A DNA stretch of 64,000 bases from assembly GCA_027186245.1 (NCBI GenBank), contig CP114493.1, forward strand, positions 6,083,501 through 6,147,500, written 5' to 3'. Both the position numbers and the translations under genes were made by a program. The number at the start of each line of letters is the position of its first letter. The first letter of the stretch is position 1. Under the pieces are notes generated by a model. It saw only the letters and a list, made by a program, of their open reading frames with translations. It was not told the origin of the DNA and ran no database searches. This DNA comes from Coriaria nepalensis. Lineage: Eukaryota > Streptophyta > Magnoliopsida > Cucurbitales > Coriariaceae. Shown here piece after piece: positions 24,729-36,111 of the stretch.

Positions 24729-27258
24729 ATGAAGATGTTGTTCCATGCTGCTCCTACACCCTTGCGGTTTCTTCGTCATGGTCGCTATGGAGGAGGACCT
24801 TGCCTTTCCTCTCTTCTCCGATCTCTTGGCCGGGTCGGTCTCTTATGGTTCAAATTTTCATAAATTTCTTGTAATTAGTCTCTTTTCTTGCTGTGTTTGC
24901 ATATTTTTATAGTTCGATTTCTGCAAATCAGCTTCAAAAACTGTTGCATTTGATCTTAAGTCCTGACTATTCTTTACTATTTTTTTTGTCTTTTTTTTTT
25001 CCAGAATGGAAGAAGAGGTGTGATCAGCTGTATAGGAAGGGGTACAAGTTATCATTCTACTCTTGGTAAGTACAAGTAATCAGCTTGTCATCTCTCTCTA
25101 TGCGCACGAAATGTTAACGTCCTATCGTATGCATTTACAAATTGAATATTTTGACCTAGTTGTAAGAAGATAAGCCCAGTTCTTTAGCAAAGCAAGTGAA
25201 GACCAAAACAGGAGTTCAAAAATCGGTATTTTGCAATTTGTCTTGTCTAAAGCTGTGATCCGTGATCTCATCGTAGGGTTTTTTGCTCTACTGCGAAAGT
25301 GAATAACTCTTTTGTAAATCATCAGATATGGAGATTCTAATAAAAGCTAAGAGAAAACAAAATGCCTGTTTTTGGTCAACACATAAGGTATTTGACAGCA
25401 TGCTATGACTTGGGACACATGTGATGCCTATGCATCTCTGACTTGGGACACATGTGATGCCTATGCATCTCTTCTTAGACAGCGCTTTTTTTAAAGTTAA
25501 ATGGAAGCTGTATGAAACAGAGGTCTCCATTTTGTGTGACATATTGATACTGATGTGTTTGTAATTTTCAGTTGAAGTTCCGGAGTTTGAATCCGATATA
25601 CCCTTTGATGATACCAAAGCTACAGCCAAAGATAATGCTCTGCGAACGGCTGTCTCTCAGCTTGCTTGTGAATTCGGAAGAGAATCCATGCTGTCCCTGC
25701 AACGGTTTTTTGGCTCAAGGCATGCATCGGTGATACCTACAGGATCGTTAAAGCTTGATCAAGCTCTTGGAATTGGAGGATTACCTAAGGTTGTCGCATC
25801 AAAAAGTGGATTGTTATTTTGTAAATTATGTATCTGGTTTGTACTTATGGAACTTAAAGCAATGCTATAAATTTAATTAGTTCCAAGTCCAGCATATGAA
25901 TACATTGTTTCCATTATTTTTTTTATGATCTTATCATTGTCTATTATAATTTTATATGATGGGCTCACTCTGTTCTGCAGGGAAGGATAGTTGAAATTTA
26001 TGGGAGGGAAGCATCTGGAAAGACAACACTTGCACTCCATATCATCAAGGAAGCACAAAAGTTTGGAGGTTCATATTCTTTCTTCCTTCATTTGGCTTAT
26101 AGTGTAATATAGTCTCCATCTGAATAGATACTCATTTTGGCAGGATATTGTGCATATTTTGATGTGGAGAATGCAATGGACCCATCACTTGCTAAGTCAA
26201 TGGGTGTAAATACAGACAACCTTCTAATTTCACGTCCAGATTCGGCAGAAAATCTGCTATCTGTTGTTAATACTCTAGTCAAAAGTGGATCAGTTGATGT
26301 AATTGTGGTTGATAGTGTGAGTAATTGCTCCCTGGTGTTATTAATTGCAAAAAGTAGGGGTTCTTTCTTTACCCATTTATAACCAATAGGGTCTAAAGGG
26401 ATTTCTCAGGTTGCTGCTCTTGTCCCCCAATGCGAAATTGATGCTCTAATAGGTGGCACCCACAGAGATGTACAATCTCGAGTGATGACCCAGGCACTTC
26501 GAAAAATACACCAGTCTTTGGGCTATTCTCAGACACTTCTTGTTTTCCTTAATCAGGTTGACACTGAGATTCTTGAAGAACTTTAGATTTTGGCAGTACA
26601 TTGACTGTATTTAAATGGACTGTGTTTTCCATGCAATATTTTCATTTCTCTCCAGGTCAGATCAAGTGGAAACCAAGGGGAAGGTTTGAGGCACATGGAG
26701 GAGGTGACCTGTGGTGGAAATGCCTTGAAGTTTTATGCAGCCGTAAGGTTGAGAATGATGAGAATGGGGCTTATCAAGACGGAGGAAGAGGTAATTCTTA
26801 TGTCATATTTATTAGTGGAAATAACATGTATGCTTGGAATATGTGCATAGTTTGTAATAATTAAATTCCAAAGTATAATGCATGGCATCTTAACGGTAGC
26901 TTAATTAATAGTGGTTCCAATTTTATTAATATGTACTTTTTTTTCTCAAATTGGATCAACTGTTCTTCAGGTAACTGGTCTAGGGGTCTCCGTGCAAGTG
27001 GTGAAAAATAAAATGGGACCCGCAATGAAAAAGGTCGAAATGGGGATAAAGTTTGGAAAGGGTTTTAGCAGTGAATCGGAGGTCTTGGAGATGGCTTGTG
27101 ATTATGGAATCATTGTTAAACAAGGAAGCAACTACTTCCTAGACGGATATGCTTTCAGTGATAAGCATGAAGCAGAACAGTATCTAGCCAAACACGATGA
27201 TATTCTTGATGAGATAGTCATGATCTTAAGGAACCAGCTGTTTCAAACCGACAGCTAA
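24729..27258 (+). CDS. RECA3: Organellar RecA homologue, RECA3-type (mitochondrial)
   Basis: Bacterial-type RecA promotes strand exchange; plant RECA3 acts in mitochondria and limits recombination between short repeats. The exons are 24729-24833, 25005-25065, 25572-25789, 25981-26068, 26144-26316, 26410-26556, 26656-26790 and 26971-27258. All phases agree, giving 404 residues. The N-terminus is Arg-rich, without acidic residues, and looks like a mitochondrial presequence. Walker [10 protein letters not shown] lies at about 136-144 and Walker B VIVVDS at about 210-215, followed by the RecA L1/L2 region with [15 protein letters not shown]. The C-terminus ends [11 protein letters not shown] without the long acidic tail of bacterial RecA, which is typical of RECA3 rather than RECA1 or RECA2. 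The exon 1 donor (GTCGGT) is weak but is the only one that keeps frame. An in-frame TGA precedes the ATG, supporting this start. Confidence 0.93.
25406..25471 (+). repeat. Perfect 33-bp tandem duplication in RECA3 intron 2
   Basis: Two adjacent identical copies of a 33-bp unit starting TGACTTGGGACACATG are visible. They lie within the intron between 25066 and 25571. Confidence 0.95.
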
Positions 27259-29095
27259 TCCTGTCATATACTTAAAATGTATTATAGTTTGCCCTTCATT
27301 GTAGTTTAGAGAGATGTGTAGGTCCATGATACACCGTATCTATCCACTGAGGGCTCTCTATTTTAGTTTGGAGCAGTGACTTCCTTCTGAGGTGGAAATT
27401 GTTGCCCATGAAGAAGTTCAAGACCCATTGTTTGCTGCATCTCCATCTCTCTCTAATGTAGAACAGCATTCAGAAAAGCAGTGTAGTAGGATTTAGCTTA
27501 TTGTTATCAGCTAATAGACTGGAGTCCTGTAATCATGCAACGTATTAAATGTATCTTGTAACATGCTGGATGCTTATTGAGGTTTGAAATCTTTTATGGG
27601 TTTGGGGGGGGGCTGATTTTCAGGGTAAAGATCTTGAGATCTCTATAGTTTTTGACCATTAGATTTAAAAAAAAATTTGATCTTTAACGGTTTTGGACAT
27701 AATAGGGTTAAATATTAATTATTGTTTCTCGCCATTCATTCTTTGTCAAACAAAGGCGATATCTTTCTCTTATTTTTTTGGGAAAAATCAAGTGATTACT
27801 TTTACCCTAAAAAGAAAAGAAACCAAATAGGTTCTTATCTTTGCCGCCATCACCATCATTTCCGCCATCATCGGAGAAACTAAGTAGGTTCTTATTTTCC
27901 TTGAAAATATTTTCTGAACAAAACGGATTGGAGTACACTTCATTTTCTAGTTTCGTTATCCTAAGAATGATATTGTTATTGACTAAAATTAAACTGATTA
28001 TTAATCCATTTTAATATTTTGGCATTTCGTGTTAACACAGATTTAAATCTTCAAGGATTGATTAGAAAATTGTAATCTTTGGACTTCATGTAAGTACTCT
28101 CCGTTTGATTTAATTGCTAGTGATTTTTGGGTATGATAAACACCTTATAATTACTTGATTTACAAATACATGGGACTCCAGAGATGGATTGTTGTGTCAT
28201 GAAGGAGTGGAACTGTTGTATTTTGTGAATGGTATGGGCTCGCTATGTGATTAATGTTTATTAGATCTTACGATTTGGTTAAATGGATTGATGTAAAAGA
28301 AACCTAATGCCCACTTGCAGAGTACACACTAGAGAATGTTCACAGCAGCATGTGCCTGACTAGAAGAACACCATTGATAAGTTGTAAGGAAAAAGGAATT
28401 GGTTATGTAATCTTTGTTGCGATTAATGATCAATTCCTACGTTCTGAACGCAAAGCCAAAGATGCTGTAACTTGCAAGCTTGTGAATTGTATTTCTAATT
28501 CCATTTTTTCCCTCATTCTAATGTCTGATACCTATTTCTAGTTCTAGAGCATGTCCTTCTGTTGATTGAATTGTATGGGGATTTTGATGGGTGCTTGGAG
28601 CTGGATAAACATATCTCTCGGGTGCTTTGCTTGGACCCCGCTCTTAAAGGTAAGTATATTATCAAGATAGTGGCTTTAGCACTTGTGTTTTAAATAGATT
28701 ACAAATTTTTTATTTTTAATTATTCTTTTCTTATTAAATTCTCGATTTGAGGCTTGGAATCCATGGATGGATTAGATGGTGGAAGACGATTTGCAAAGAT
28801 GGAAGACGACGGCGGAGATGGTGGAAGACCGGTTTGGATATTCGCCTTCAACTTCGTGATATCATGTCTATTTTTTTTTTTGTAAGGTTAAAATCTAAAA
28901 CTTATAAGTTTTAAGTTTATAAAAATTAATTTTGTACCCTGCTTAAATCGTAGCCATTAGATCTATTTACTCAAAATCCGGTTTCCTTTCTGAATCTTAC
29001 CCTCCTTCCAAAGGTTGTTTCAAGGGACTTTATCTATGTTTGAATTGTATAAGGTATGCTATGATACTATGTTTGAATTATCTTGCTATCGTGGC
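27259..29095. other. RECA3 3' region and repeat-derived DNA with a gene-like fragment
   Basis: The first ~300 bp is RECA3 3' UTR. Beyond 27640 the sequence is mixed, including GCCGCCATCACCATC-type triplets near 27842 and GATGGTGGAAGACG repeats near 28778-28830. Short coding-like pieces are described separately. Nothing intact was found. Confidence 0.4.
28545..28650 (+). pseudogene. Exon-like fragment of an unrecognised gene
   Basis: An open stretch encodes a leucine-rich helical segment (EHVLLLIELYGDFDG, then LELDKHISRVLCLDP) and ends at a good donor, AAAG|GTAAGT, near 28650. The preceding open segment at 28330-28541 may belong to it. No downstream exon was found, so this is probably a captured or relic exon. 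I do not recognise the parent gene. Confidence 0.35.
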
Positions 29096-29097
29096 AT

Positions 29098-29497
29098 GCT
29101 CTGATACCATCTAGGAAATTCAAGACTCTGATATAAACTCAATACCATATATTGAATTGAAATGAAGCTGACACTAGGAATTATATAGAATACAATTTTA
29201 GAAAACTGGAAATCTCATGGTACAACACTGTTACCATGTTTACAAACCAGTAAACTCTCCATGAATTGGAGAGGGTGAAGCAAGTATACAAGCCTAACTT
29301 ACTTGCTTTCACTCTGCTTGCACACCTAACTCATGCAATAGATGCTCCTATTTATACTAAAAATAGGGAATATTACAATGATGAAGATACAATTTTATAC
29401 TTAAAAATTGTTTTTGACAACTATCCTACTATGTTTTGCAGGGTTGCTTTTGGAAGTGTGGCTTTCAGGAATCTTCAAAATCTTTAATTTTCCAACA
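29098..29497 (-). mobile_element. 5' LTR of a copia-like element with primer-binding site
   Basis: On the minus strand the segment starts TGTTGGAAAATTA at 29497. It runs about 388 bp and is followed at 29109-29098 by TGGTATCAGAGC, the complement of the initiator tRNA-Met 3' end used as primer-binding site by plant LTR elements. The LTR 3' end is degraded (no clear CA). No internal coding sequence follows within the window, so this is an LTR remnant. Its right edge abuts the first broken glucanase copy. Confidence 0.7.
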
Positions 29498-29509
29498 ATC
29501 TAGACAAGT

Positions 29510-29945
29510 TTCTTCATCGTTTGATCCATTTTCTAACCGTAAACAAATCACCTTTACTTGTCAATGGTCACCCTTATATTAGTTTCTTTAATAACACTAG
29601 AGATAAGCTGTCGAGTATGCACTGTTTAAAGATATAGGTGTCGTGGTTCAAGACGGAGACTACACGTATCGTAATCTATTCGATGCAATTTCAGTCTATT
29701 TGGCATTAGAGAAGGCCAGTGGCGGGCGTTTGTAGTGGTATAGAAGCTACGGTCAAGAATGCTTGGACTTATAACAACAATTTGGTTAGGCATGTAAAGA
29801 AAGGGACTCTGAAAAGGCCAGGGAGAGCTATGGAGAGTTACATCTTTGCTATGTTCGATGAGAATCAGAAGAAGCCATAGTATGAAAAACATTGGGGACT
29901 CTTTTTTCCAAATGAACAGCCGAAGAATTTGGTGCACTTCAATTA
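29510..29945 (+). pseudogene. GH17 beta-1,3-glucanase pseudogene (3' part only)
   Basis: The plus strand carries pieces matching the second half of the intact gene at 33001-34147: PLLVNGHPYISFFNN-like text near 29557, [19 protein letters not shown] and [13 protein letters not shown] at 29777-29875, then a stop and EKHWGLF near 29890. The SETGWPT nucleophile block is missing, and there are stops and a frameshift. The N-terminal half is absent, its place taken by the LTR to the left. Confidence 0.8.
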
Positions 29946-30054
29946 CTCGGCCCTGTATATGTACTTAATTAAATCCTATCTTTGGATCTTTTAAAACTTG
30001 CTCTTTTCAGTGCTTTAATAACTATTTTATTATGATCATCTAATGTATGTGCAG

Positions 30055-30990
30055 GGGGTCGAACTGGTGTGTGTTATGGTATGTTAGGCAACAACTTGCC
30101 ATCAAGACAAGAAGTTATAGCTCTCTACAAACAAAAGGGTATCACAAGAATGAGACTATATGCCCCTGATCAAGTAGCCCTCCAAGCTCTAAGAGGCTCT
30201 GAAATGGAACTCTTGCTTGGGGTCCCAAATCAAGATCTGGTTGGAATTGCTTCGAGTCAAGCCAATGCCAATACATGGGTCCAACAAAACGTGAGAAACT
30301 ATTCTAATGTTGGAATCAAGTACATCGATGTAGGGAACGAAGTAAATCCTTGAAAAGGGTCCACATACGTTGATCTAATTCCTGCCATGCGACACATTCA
30401 AAATGCCATTAATCGATTTGGCCTTGGGAACAAAATGAAAGTCTCTACTTCTTTAGACACAGGTTGTCTTAGAGGATCATACCCTCCATCTAGAGGCCAA
30501 TTCAAGGCTGAATATCTGACTGTTCTTCGTCCTTTGATTTGTTTCCTGTCTGAAAACAATTCCCCTTTGCTAGTAAATGTGCACCCTTACTTTAGCAACA
30601 TTGACAATCCGGGGGATATTCATATCGGGTATGCTCTCTTTACAGCTCAAGGAGTGGTTGTTCAAGATGGGCATTACAGATATCCTAGTGTGTTCAATGC
30701 AATATTGGATGCGCTTTACTCGGCATTAGAAAAGGAGGGAGGTGGGTCCGTAGAGATTGTGGTATCGGAGATCGGTTGGCTGACAAGTGGTGGGCAAGCT
30801 GCTACTGTTGAAAATGCTAGAATTTATAATAACAATTGATTCAACATGTGAAGGGAGGGACTCCAAAAAGGGAAGGGAGGTTTGATGAGAATGAAAAGAA
30901 ACAGCCGAGTCAGGGGGATCCAAATACCTATGAAAAATACTGGGGGCTCTTTACCCCTAACAAATAGCTCAAGTACCCAATTAAGTTCTG
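30055..30990 (+). pseudogene. GH17 beta-1,3-glucanase pseudogene (nearly full second exon)
   Basis: After an intron-like GTGCAG the sequence encodes the mature glucanase start ([17 protein letters not shown]) through the nucleophile region. There is a TGA at 30351 right after the VGNEVNP proton-donor block. The nucleophile block reads VSEIGWLT instead of VSETGWPT. One T is lost at about 30837 in the NNLIQHV region, shifting the frame. A deletion of about 45 bp removes the KRPGRA-to-AMF segment. No signal-peptide exon is seen upstream. The long open frames on both sides of the stop suggest fairly recent loss. Confidence 0.85.
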
Positions 30991-31369
30991 ATAAAGTGTA
31001 GCTAGAGAGCTTTCTTTATTGCATTGGATCTTCAGAGTCTGGTGTTTTTTCTTTTTTGGTTACAAAGGAAAGAAAACAATAAGACTAACTGAAAAAGAAG
31101 GCGAGAGGTTCTTTGAACAATTAATCTATTAGAATTCTCAGACAAAATAACATTCAAAAAACTTGGCGGGTCGTCAAAAATAGTTTACATTTGTTTCCTT
31201 CTCAAAAGTTGTGAGAAAACTTACAATTTCACTCTTTCTTGAGCAACAGTTGAATGTCTTGAATAAGAAATGTTTATATTCCTTGCAAATCCATATTTTT
31301 ATCAATCATTTAAATAATTGATTTTGTATCCGTTCAATTAATCTTCTGCTGTTTCTTTGCTCAGATTGT

Positions 31370-31640
31370 TATGGGACTTTGTTTTTGGGCTTGGCTGGTT
31401 AGTGTTTGGTAGCTTTGAGTTCTACTGAGTTTGTTTAAGTGGGCTGATTTTGGTTTGGTTTTGGTGGGTTGTCTTTTTTCTGTTTTGTTTTTCTGCTGTG
31501 GACTTGGTTGGGTTGTGGGCTGTTTTCCCGTTTTATGTTTTCTCTCTTTTCTAGTCGGTCTCGACTTAGCTTTTGTGTGTATGGTTAAGGTTGTTCCCCT
31601 TTTTCTTTTTCTTGTTTTGGCTATCCTAAACTAGTCTAAT
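31370..31640 (+). other. Strongly G+T-biased segment
   Basis: The plus strand is almost free of A and C over about 260 bp (GGTTTTGG- and TTTTCT-type words). This opens a spurious 67-residue hydrophobic frame. The strand bias resembles the tail region of some non-LTR elements, but no coding motif supports that. Confidence 0.4.
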
Positions 31641-32075
31641 AATAGGGAGAATCTCAAAATTTTAGAGAACTCACGTTAATTTACTTATGTCAATTTCAGA
31701 TTTTAGATTAGGAATTCAGTTTCGATCGAAAAATTATTCTGGATCGAGAATTATGAATTGAATATTGGTATTTTAAGTTTAGATATTTAGATTTAATATC
31801 AGTCTCTGAATTTCAGAATCAGATCGGGTGTGAATAATCATCGTCATTTATCAATATTCAGAGAAAGATAGAGAAAGAGAGAGAAGTCGCAGCTGTTAAG
31901 AAAATAAGATAGAAAAATTATGAAATATTATTTATAAATTAGTTGTATTTCAGTCGATTTGTATTTTTATTTTTTTCTTATTACGTGATACGTATTTTAA
32001 CTATTTGATTTAAAAAGATAACAGAAATTTACGTGTAGAAATAAATACTGAGGGATAAAATAATAATTAAATATG
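31640..32075 (+). mobile_element. LTR-like repeat, copy lacking the ATT expansion
   Basis: This segment matches the 3' part of the repeat at 42000-42575 in order: AGATCGGGTGTGAATAATCATC, GAGAGAGAAGTCGCAGCTGTTAAGAAAATA, TTATGAAATA, TATTTCAGTCGA, then TTACGTGATACGTATTTTAAC and an AAATAAAATAATAATTAAAT-like end. Where the other copy has about 140 bp of ATT repeats, this one has a short T-rich tract. Confidence 0.75.
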
Positions 32076-32595
32076 CTTACAAATTGGATGGTAGTCGGCC
32101 AGAATTTGGTAGATCCTATATTCATGTAGACTTGACTTATTATTTGCAAAATTGTTTAAATTCCAATATTTTCAATCATAAATTCATTTTATTTCAAACA
32201 ATCTAACCAAGAATTTGCAGAACTGTTTAAATTCCAATGTAGACTTGACTTATTTTACCAGTAATTATCTGAATAATCATTCAAATTGTGACATTAAAAC
32301 AGTAGCCTAACACGCCAGACTGTGACAAACAAACTCAAACAAAAAACATATAATACGCAAAAATAGTAAGAAGTTAGCTAATGTAATTTGAATCCAATAT
32401 ATATATTCGTGAAGTTATTGATTATCCTAAAAATTCAAATCGTGAATAAACCGGGCCTATAGAAGGATCAACTGACCCAAGTTTCGGTTTGTAAAGAGAA
32501 TGACATATCGTAACAATTAACAAATGAGTACGTAATACACGTCAATATTTCCTCCCTTTGGTACCTATGGAGATATGACCAGAATTCATCGTCTT

Positions 32596-32735
32596 GGTCA
32601 AGGATCACTAAAAACTCATTAAAGCACAGATAAAATACGCTAGACTTTTGAAAGATCGATGATGGAAATGATTTTTCCTCTCAGTTTTCTTGTCCATTAA
32701 TGGATGATTACTCCCGGAGACATCATAGCGGTCAA
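32596..32735 (+). promoter_or_regulatory. Two W-box cores (GGTCAA) upstream of intact glucanase
   Basis: GGTCAA (reverse complement of TTGACC) occurs at 32596-32601 and 32730-32735. W-boxes bind WRKY factors and are common in pathogenesis-related glucanase promoters. Such short motifs occur by chance, so the regulatory role is inference. Confidence 0.35.
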
Positions 32736-32880
32736 AACAGACCTGAATGCAAGTATGCAATGCGTGTAATATACGCTAGAAGTTGGGTACGTGGGAGTAG
32801 AAAGTTCATCATGAAGTGCTTGACGATGCATAAGTACGTAGTCAATACATGAATTCAAGCATCGCTCGCTCCGTTTGATC

Positions 32881-32888
32881 TATAAAAA
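32881..32888 (+). promoter_or_regulatory. TATA box of the intact glucanase gene
   Basis: TATAAAAA lies 120 bp upstream of the ATG at 33001, within CTATAAAAAGGG. A leader of roughly 85-90 bases would result. Confidence 0.7.
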
Positions 32889-33000
32889 GGGAGGCCAAGA
32901 GGGTCTCATCAAAGCATAGACAAATCAAATCCCTTCAGCTCATATCCTATTATTCTCCGGTATTAACTTCGATCAAAAATTGGTTGCCGGCCCACATACA

Positions 33001-34147
33001 ATGCCTAAATCCCATTCAGTTGAGAAAAACTTTCCCACGATATCCGCAATGCTACTACTGCTTGTGTTGCTACTAGCAACCCTACACACAACAGGTTTAT
33101 TTCTGTCTCTCTCCTCTTTCACAAAATATTCTCAAACAGTCATTTATTGTGCACCAATACTATAATTATAAGCACCTAATTCTAACGTGTCTTAATTATG
33201 TAGGTGCACAAATTGGTGTTTGCTATGGAATGCTTGGAGATGACCTACCACCCTCACAAGAAGTAGTAGCTCTCTACAACCAAAACAACATCCAAAGAAT
33301 GAGGATTTATGCTCCAAATTCAGATGCTTTTGACGCCCTAAGAGACTCCAACATTGAGCTGATACTAGATCTTCCGAATAATGATCTTCAAAGCATAGCT
33401 TCTAGCCAAGACAATGCATATTCATGGGTCCAAAACAATATTAAAAACTATGCTAATGTCAAATTCAAGTATATTTCTGTAGGAAATGAAGTCCACCCGT
33501 CAGATTCATTCGCGCAATATCTTGTACCCGCCATGCAGAACATCCAGACTGCTATCTCTGCAGCCGGCCTGAATGGACAGATCAAAGTTTCCACTGCCGT
33601 AGATACTAGTGTGCTCGGGGAATCCTACCCTCCTTCAAAGGGAACGTTCAAAAACGAAAACCGGGCCCTACTTGACCCAATTATTGGCTTCCTCGTAAAC
33701 AACCAATCCCCTTTGCTAGTTAATGTCTACCCATATTTTGGTTACATATATAACAAGAAAGATATTTCTCTTGAATATGCTCTCTTCACATCTCCAAATG
33801 TTGTAGTATCTGATGGCTCGCTTGGGTACCAAAACCTGTTCGATGCCATGGTGGATGCTGTCTACTCAGCGCTAGAGAAGGTGGGTGGAGGGAATTTAGA
33901 GATCGTCGTGTCAGAAACTGGGTGGCCCACTGCAGGTGGAGATTCAACTTCGGTTGATAATGCTAGAACTTATAACAACAATTTGATTCAACATGTGAAT
34001 GGAGGGACTCCAAAAAGGCCTGGAAGGGCTATAGAGACTTATATCTTTGCCATGTTCGATGAGAATCGGAAGAGTCCGGAGTATGAGAAATTTTGGGGAC
34101 TCTTTACCCCAAACAAGCAGTTGAAGTACCCAGTGAATTTCAATTGA
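33001..34147 (+). CDS. Glucan endo-1,3-beta-glucosidase, GH17 (PR-2 type)
   Basis: The enzyme hydrolyses beta-1,3-glucans of fungal walls or callose. The exons are 33001-33094 and 33204-34147 (345 residues); the intron splits the Gly codon at the end of the signal peptide, the conserved PR-2 intron position. Residues about 15-30 are a Leu-rich signal peptide, and the mature protein starts near [11 protein letters not shown]. The GH17 acid/base is Glu 127 in SVGNEVHP and the nucleophile is Glu 269 in VVSETGWPT. The protein ends KYPVNFN with no C-terminal vacuolar extension, X8/CBM43 domain or GPI signal, so secretion is likely. It is the only intact copy of a tandem cluster with two pseudogenes to its left. 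I chose the ATG at 33001 because the upstream extension of the frame lacks an ATG. Confidence 0.95.
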
Positions 34148-34622
34148 AACAGACATTACGTGCATTAGTGCACTCTTGAATAAGGCATTGAAGCCAATGC
34201 CAATTGTTTTATTACTAAAACCTTGAATCTCAGCCACCTTTTATCAATTTTTTTTTTTGTATTAATCTATAGACAGAATAAAAGGAATTCATACTTTTTT
34301 TTATATTAATTTTGAGATTGTCTTTAGTTCGATCATCTCCCTTCTGAAGCCATAGGATGTCAGAATTAAAAATGTAGAAAAAAGAAACAAGAAAGCCATA
34401 GATCTACCAAAATAAAGGAGTTTCACATTCATGCTATCATTTCCTCAACAAAAACATAAGAAAAAAAAAAGAAAGAATCAAACTTCAGAACATGAACACT
34501 TCATTGCATCCACTAATTATGGAAAAAAATAATCTAGCAGTACCAACAACTTGCTTGAAATTTCAGTAAATAGCATAAAACCAAATGAGTCATGCACAAT
34601 ACTTACACTCTTCTCCTTCATG
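34148..34622. other. 3' intergenic region between convergent glucanase and IQD genes
   Basis: This holds the 3' UTRs of both genes and poly-T and poly-A tracts. No separate gene is seen. Confidence 0.6.
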
Positions 34623-36111
34623 CTACAAATTTGACTTAAAATCATAAGAAGACCAAAATGATAAGTTATTGTTCTCATACAACCGACAGTGACGAGAGCA
34701 ACTACCAAGAAATCCGGCCCTTTGCTTGGGCATTCTCATCGATCTTGTCTTTGCCTTGACAGATTCTGTCTCTGCCATGCAAGTTCGAAAAGCAGGGGAA
34801 CTTGACATCAAACTATCATCATCAGATGATTTCTGTTTTTCATGTTTAAGCGATTTGCTTAGGAATGGATATTGTGAACTCAACTCTTGGAAAGAAGCTT
34901 GTTTTATCAGCATAGGACTGTTTCTTCTCTCCTGAAAAGGATAATCACATTTGGCAAAAGAAAAGTAAATACATATGAGAAATGAAAGTATATAGAGGTG
35001 TGTTATTGGACTACATACTCGGTGCGAAAGCGAGTACTTTAGCATCCTTTCTCTTTTTATAATCGCTTCTTGCTTTCTCGACCATAACATTTTCATGTCT
35101 TCCTTTGAAAGTCTGCTTAGATCCCAACTTCTCGGACTTTCGTATTCAAGCTGACTCAAGCAAGATGTTTATGTATCATAGAATATGAAACAATATCATT
35201 CTATCTATAGCTTAAAGAAGGCTTGTTGAAATACCTTTGGTTTTTCATGGTCCAGTTTTATTTTCGGCTCGAGAGGGCTCTTTCCTTGAATAACTGTGTA
35301 CCTTTCAGAATTGGATGATAAGCACATAGTCAAAGTAGTGACATGTTGCCGTCTCACTGCTCGGCCACGAACTATTGCTTGTAGTTTTACTAGTCCCTTC
35401 AATGCTTTTAATGCTTTCCTTGCCTTTCAAAATTTACCACAATAGTAATAAAAATCTTCATGTTAATATTTAAAGGAATCAATAGTAAACTATGGAATTA
35501 AAGATTATGATGTTTGTAGAGTTTAATGGAAACAGAGAGAACAGAGTGTAGTTTGATTGCTTTAACCATCATGATGATTTTCTGTTGCTATAGCATGCTT
35601 CAAATTTGCAATAATGTCTCTAGAACACCAAAATTAGAGTGGTTAAATAAACAAGACAAATTTAAGAGACACTCACAAGATGTCCACGGTAAACACTCTG
35701 AATCTTAATAGCCGCCATGTTTCCTTCTCGATTTATGAGCTGATAGTAAGATTGAGAAGAGCCGGTGAGTCTAACCACCTCCGCCGCTGCATTGGCGGCA
35801 GCAACTGCTGCCTCTGCGGCAGCTGTAGTGGCAATGGCCACTGTCAGAGCAAGCTTTCTCCTCTCTTCGGTTGCTTTGCTCAGAGTTCTCTCGTGCGATT
35901 TAAGGGCAGAGTATTGCTTGATCTTAAAGCTCTTGAAAACCCATGTCCATCTCTTTGATTTCTACAAAGTTGCAAATGAAAATAAATAGAATCAAAGACG
36001 CTGATAAGTAAAAATACTAAACCACTTCAATTCATGTTTCTTAACCTTAGTTTTTTCCTTAGAAGAAAAGAGGATCTTCAACCAACCAAACCAGCACTCT
36101 GTTTTTCCCAT
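34623..36111 (-). CDS. IQ67-domain (IQD) calmodulin-binding protein
   Basis: IQD proteins bind calmodulin and scaffold microtubules or membranes. The model is complement(34623-34931, 35019-35150, 35235-35423, 35677-35961, 36046-36111), 326 residues, with all junctions GT-AG and phase 0. The start [12 protein letters not shown] resembles the short IQD N-terminal module. The IQ67 domain spans about residues 105-143, with [18 protein letters not shown] followed by [17 protein letters not shown]. The phase-0 intron interrupts it exactly where IQD genes share a conserved intron. An Ala-rich helix precedes it (about 65-85). The C-terminal region holds a [11 protein letters not shown] and MPKQRAG block typical of the family. 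The exact subgroup is not assigned. Confidence 0.93.

Noticed and set aside
31431..31634. Hydrophobic 67-residue membrane protein
   Set aside because: The frame results from extreme G+T bias and has no splice context, homology or start context I can support.
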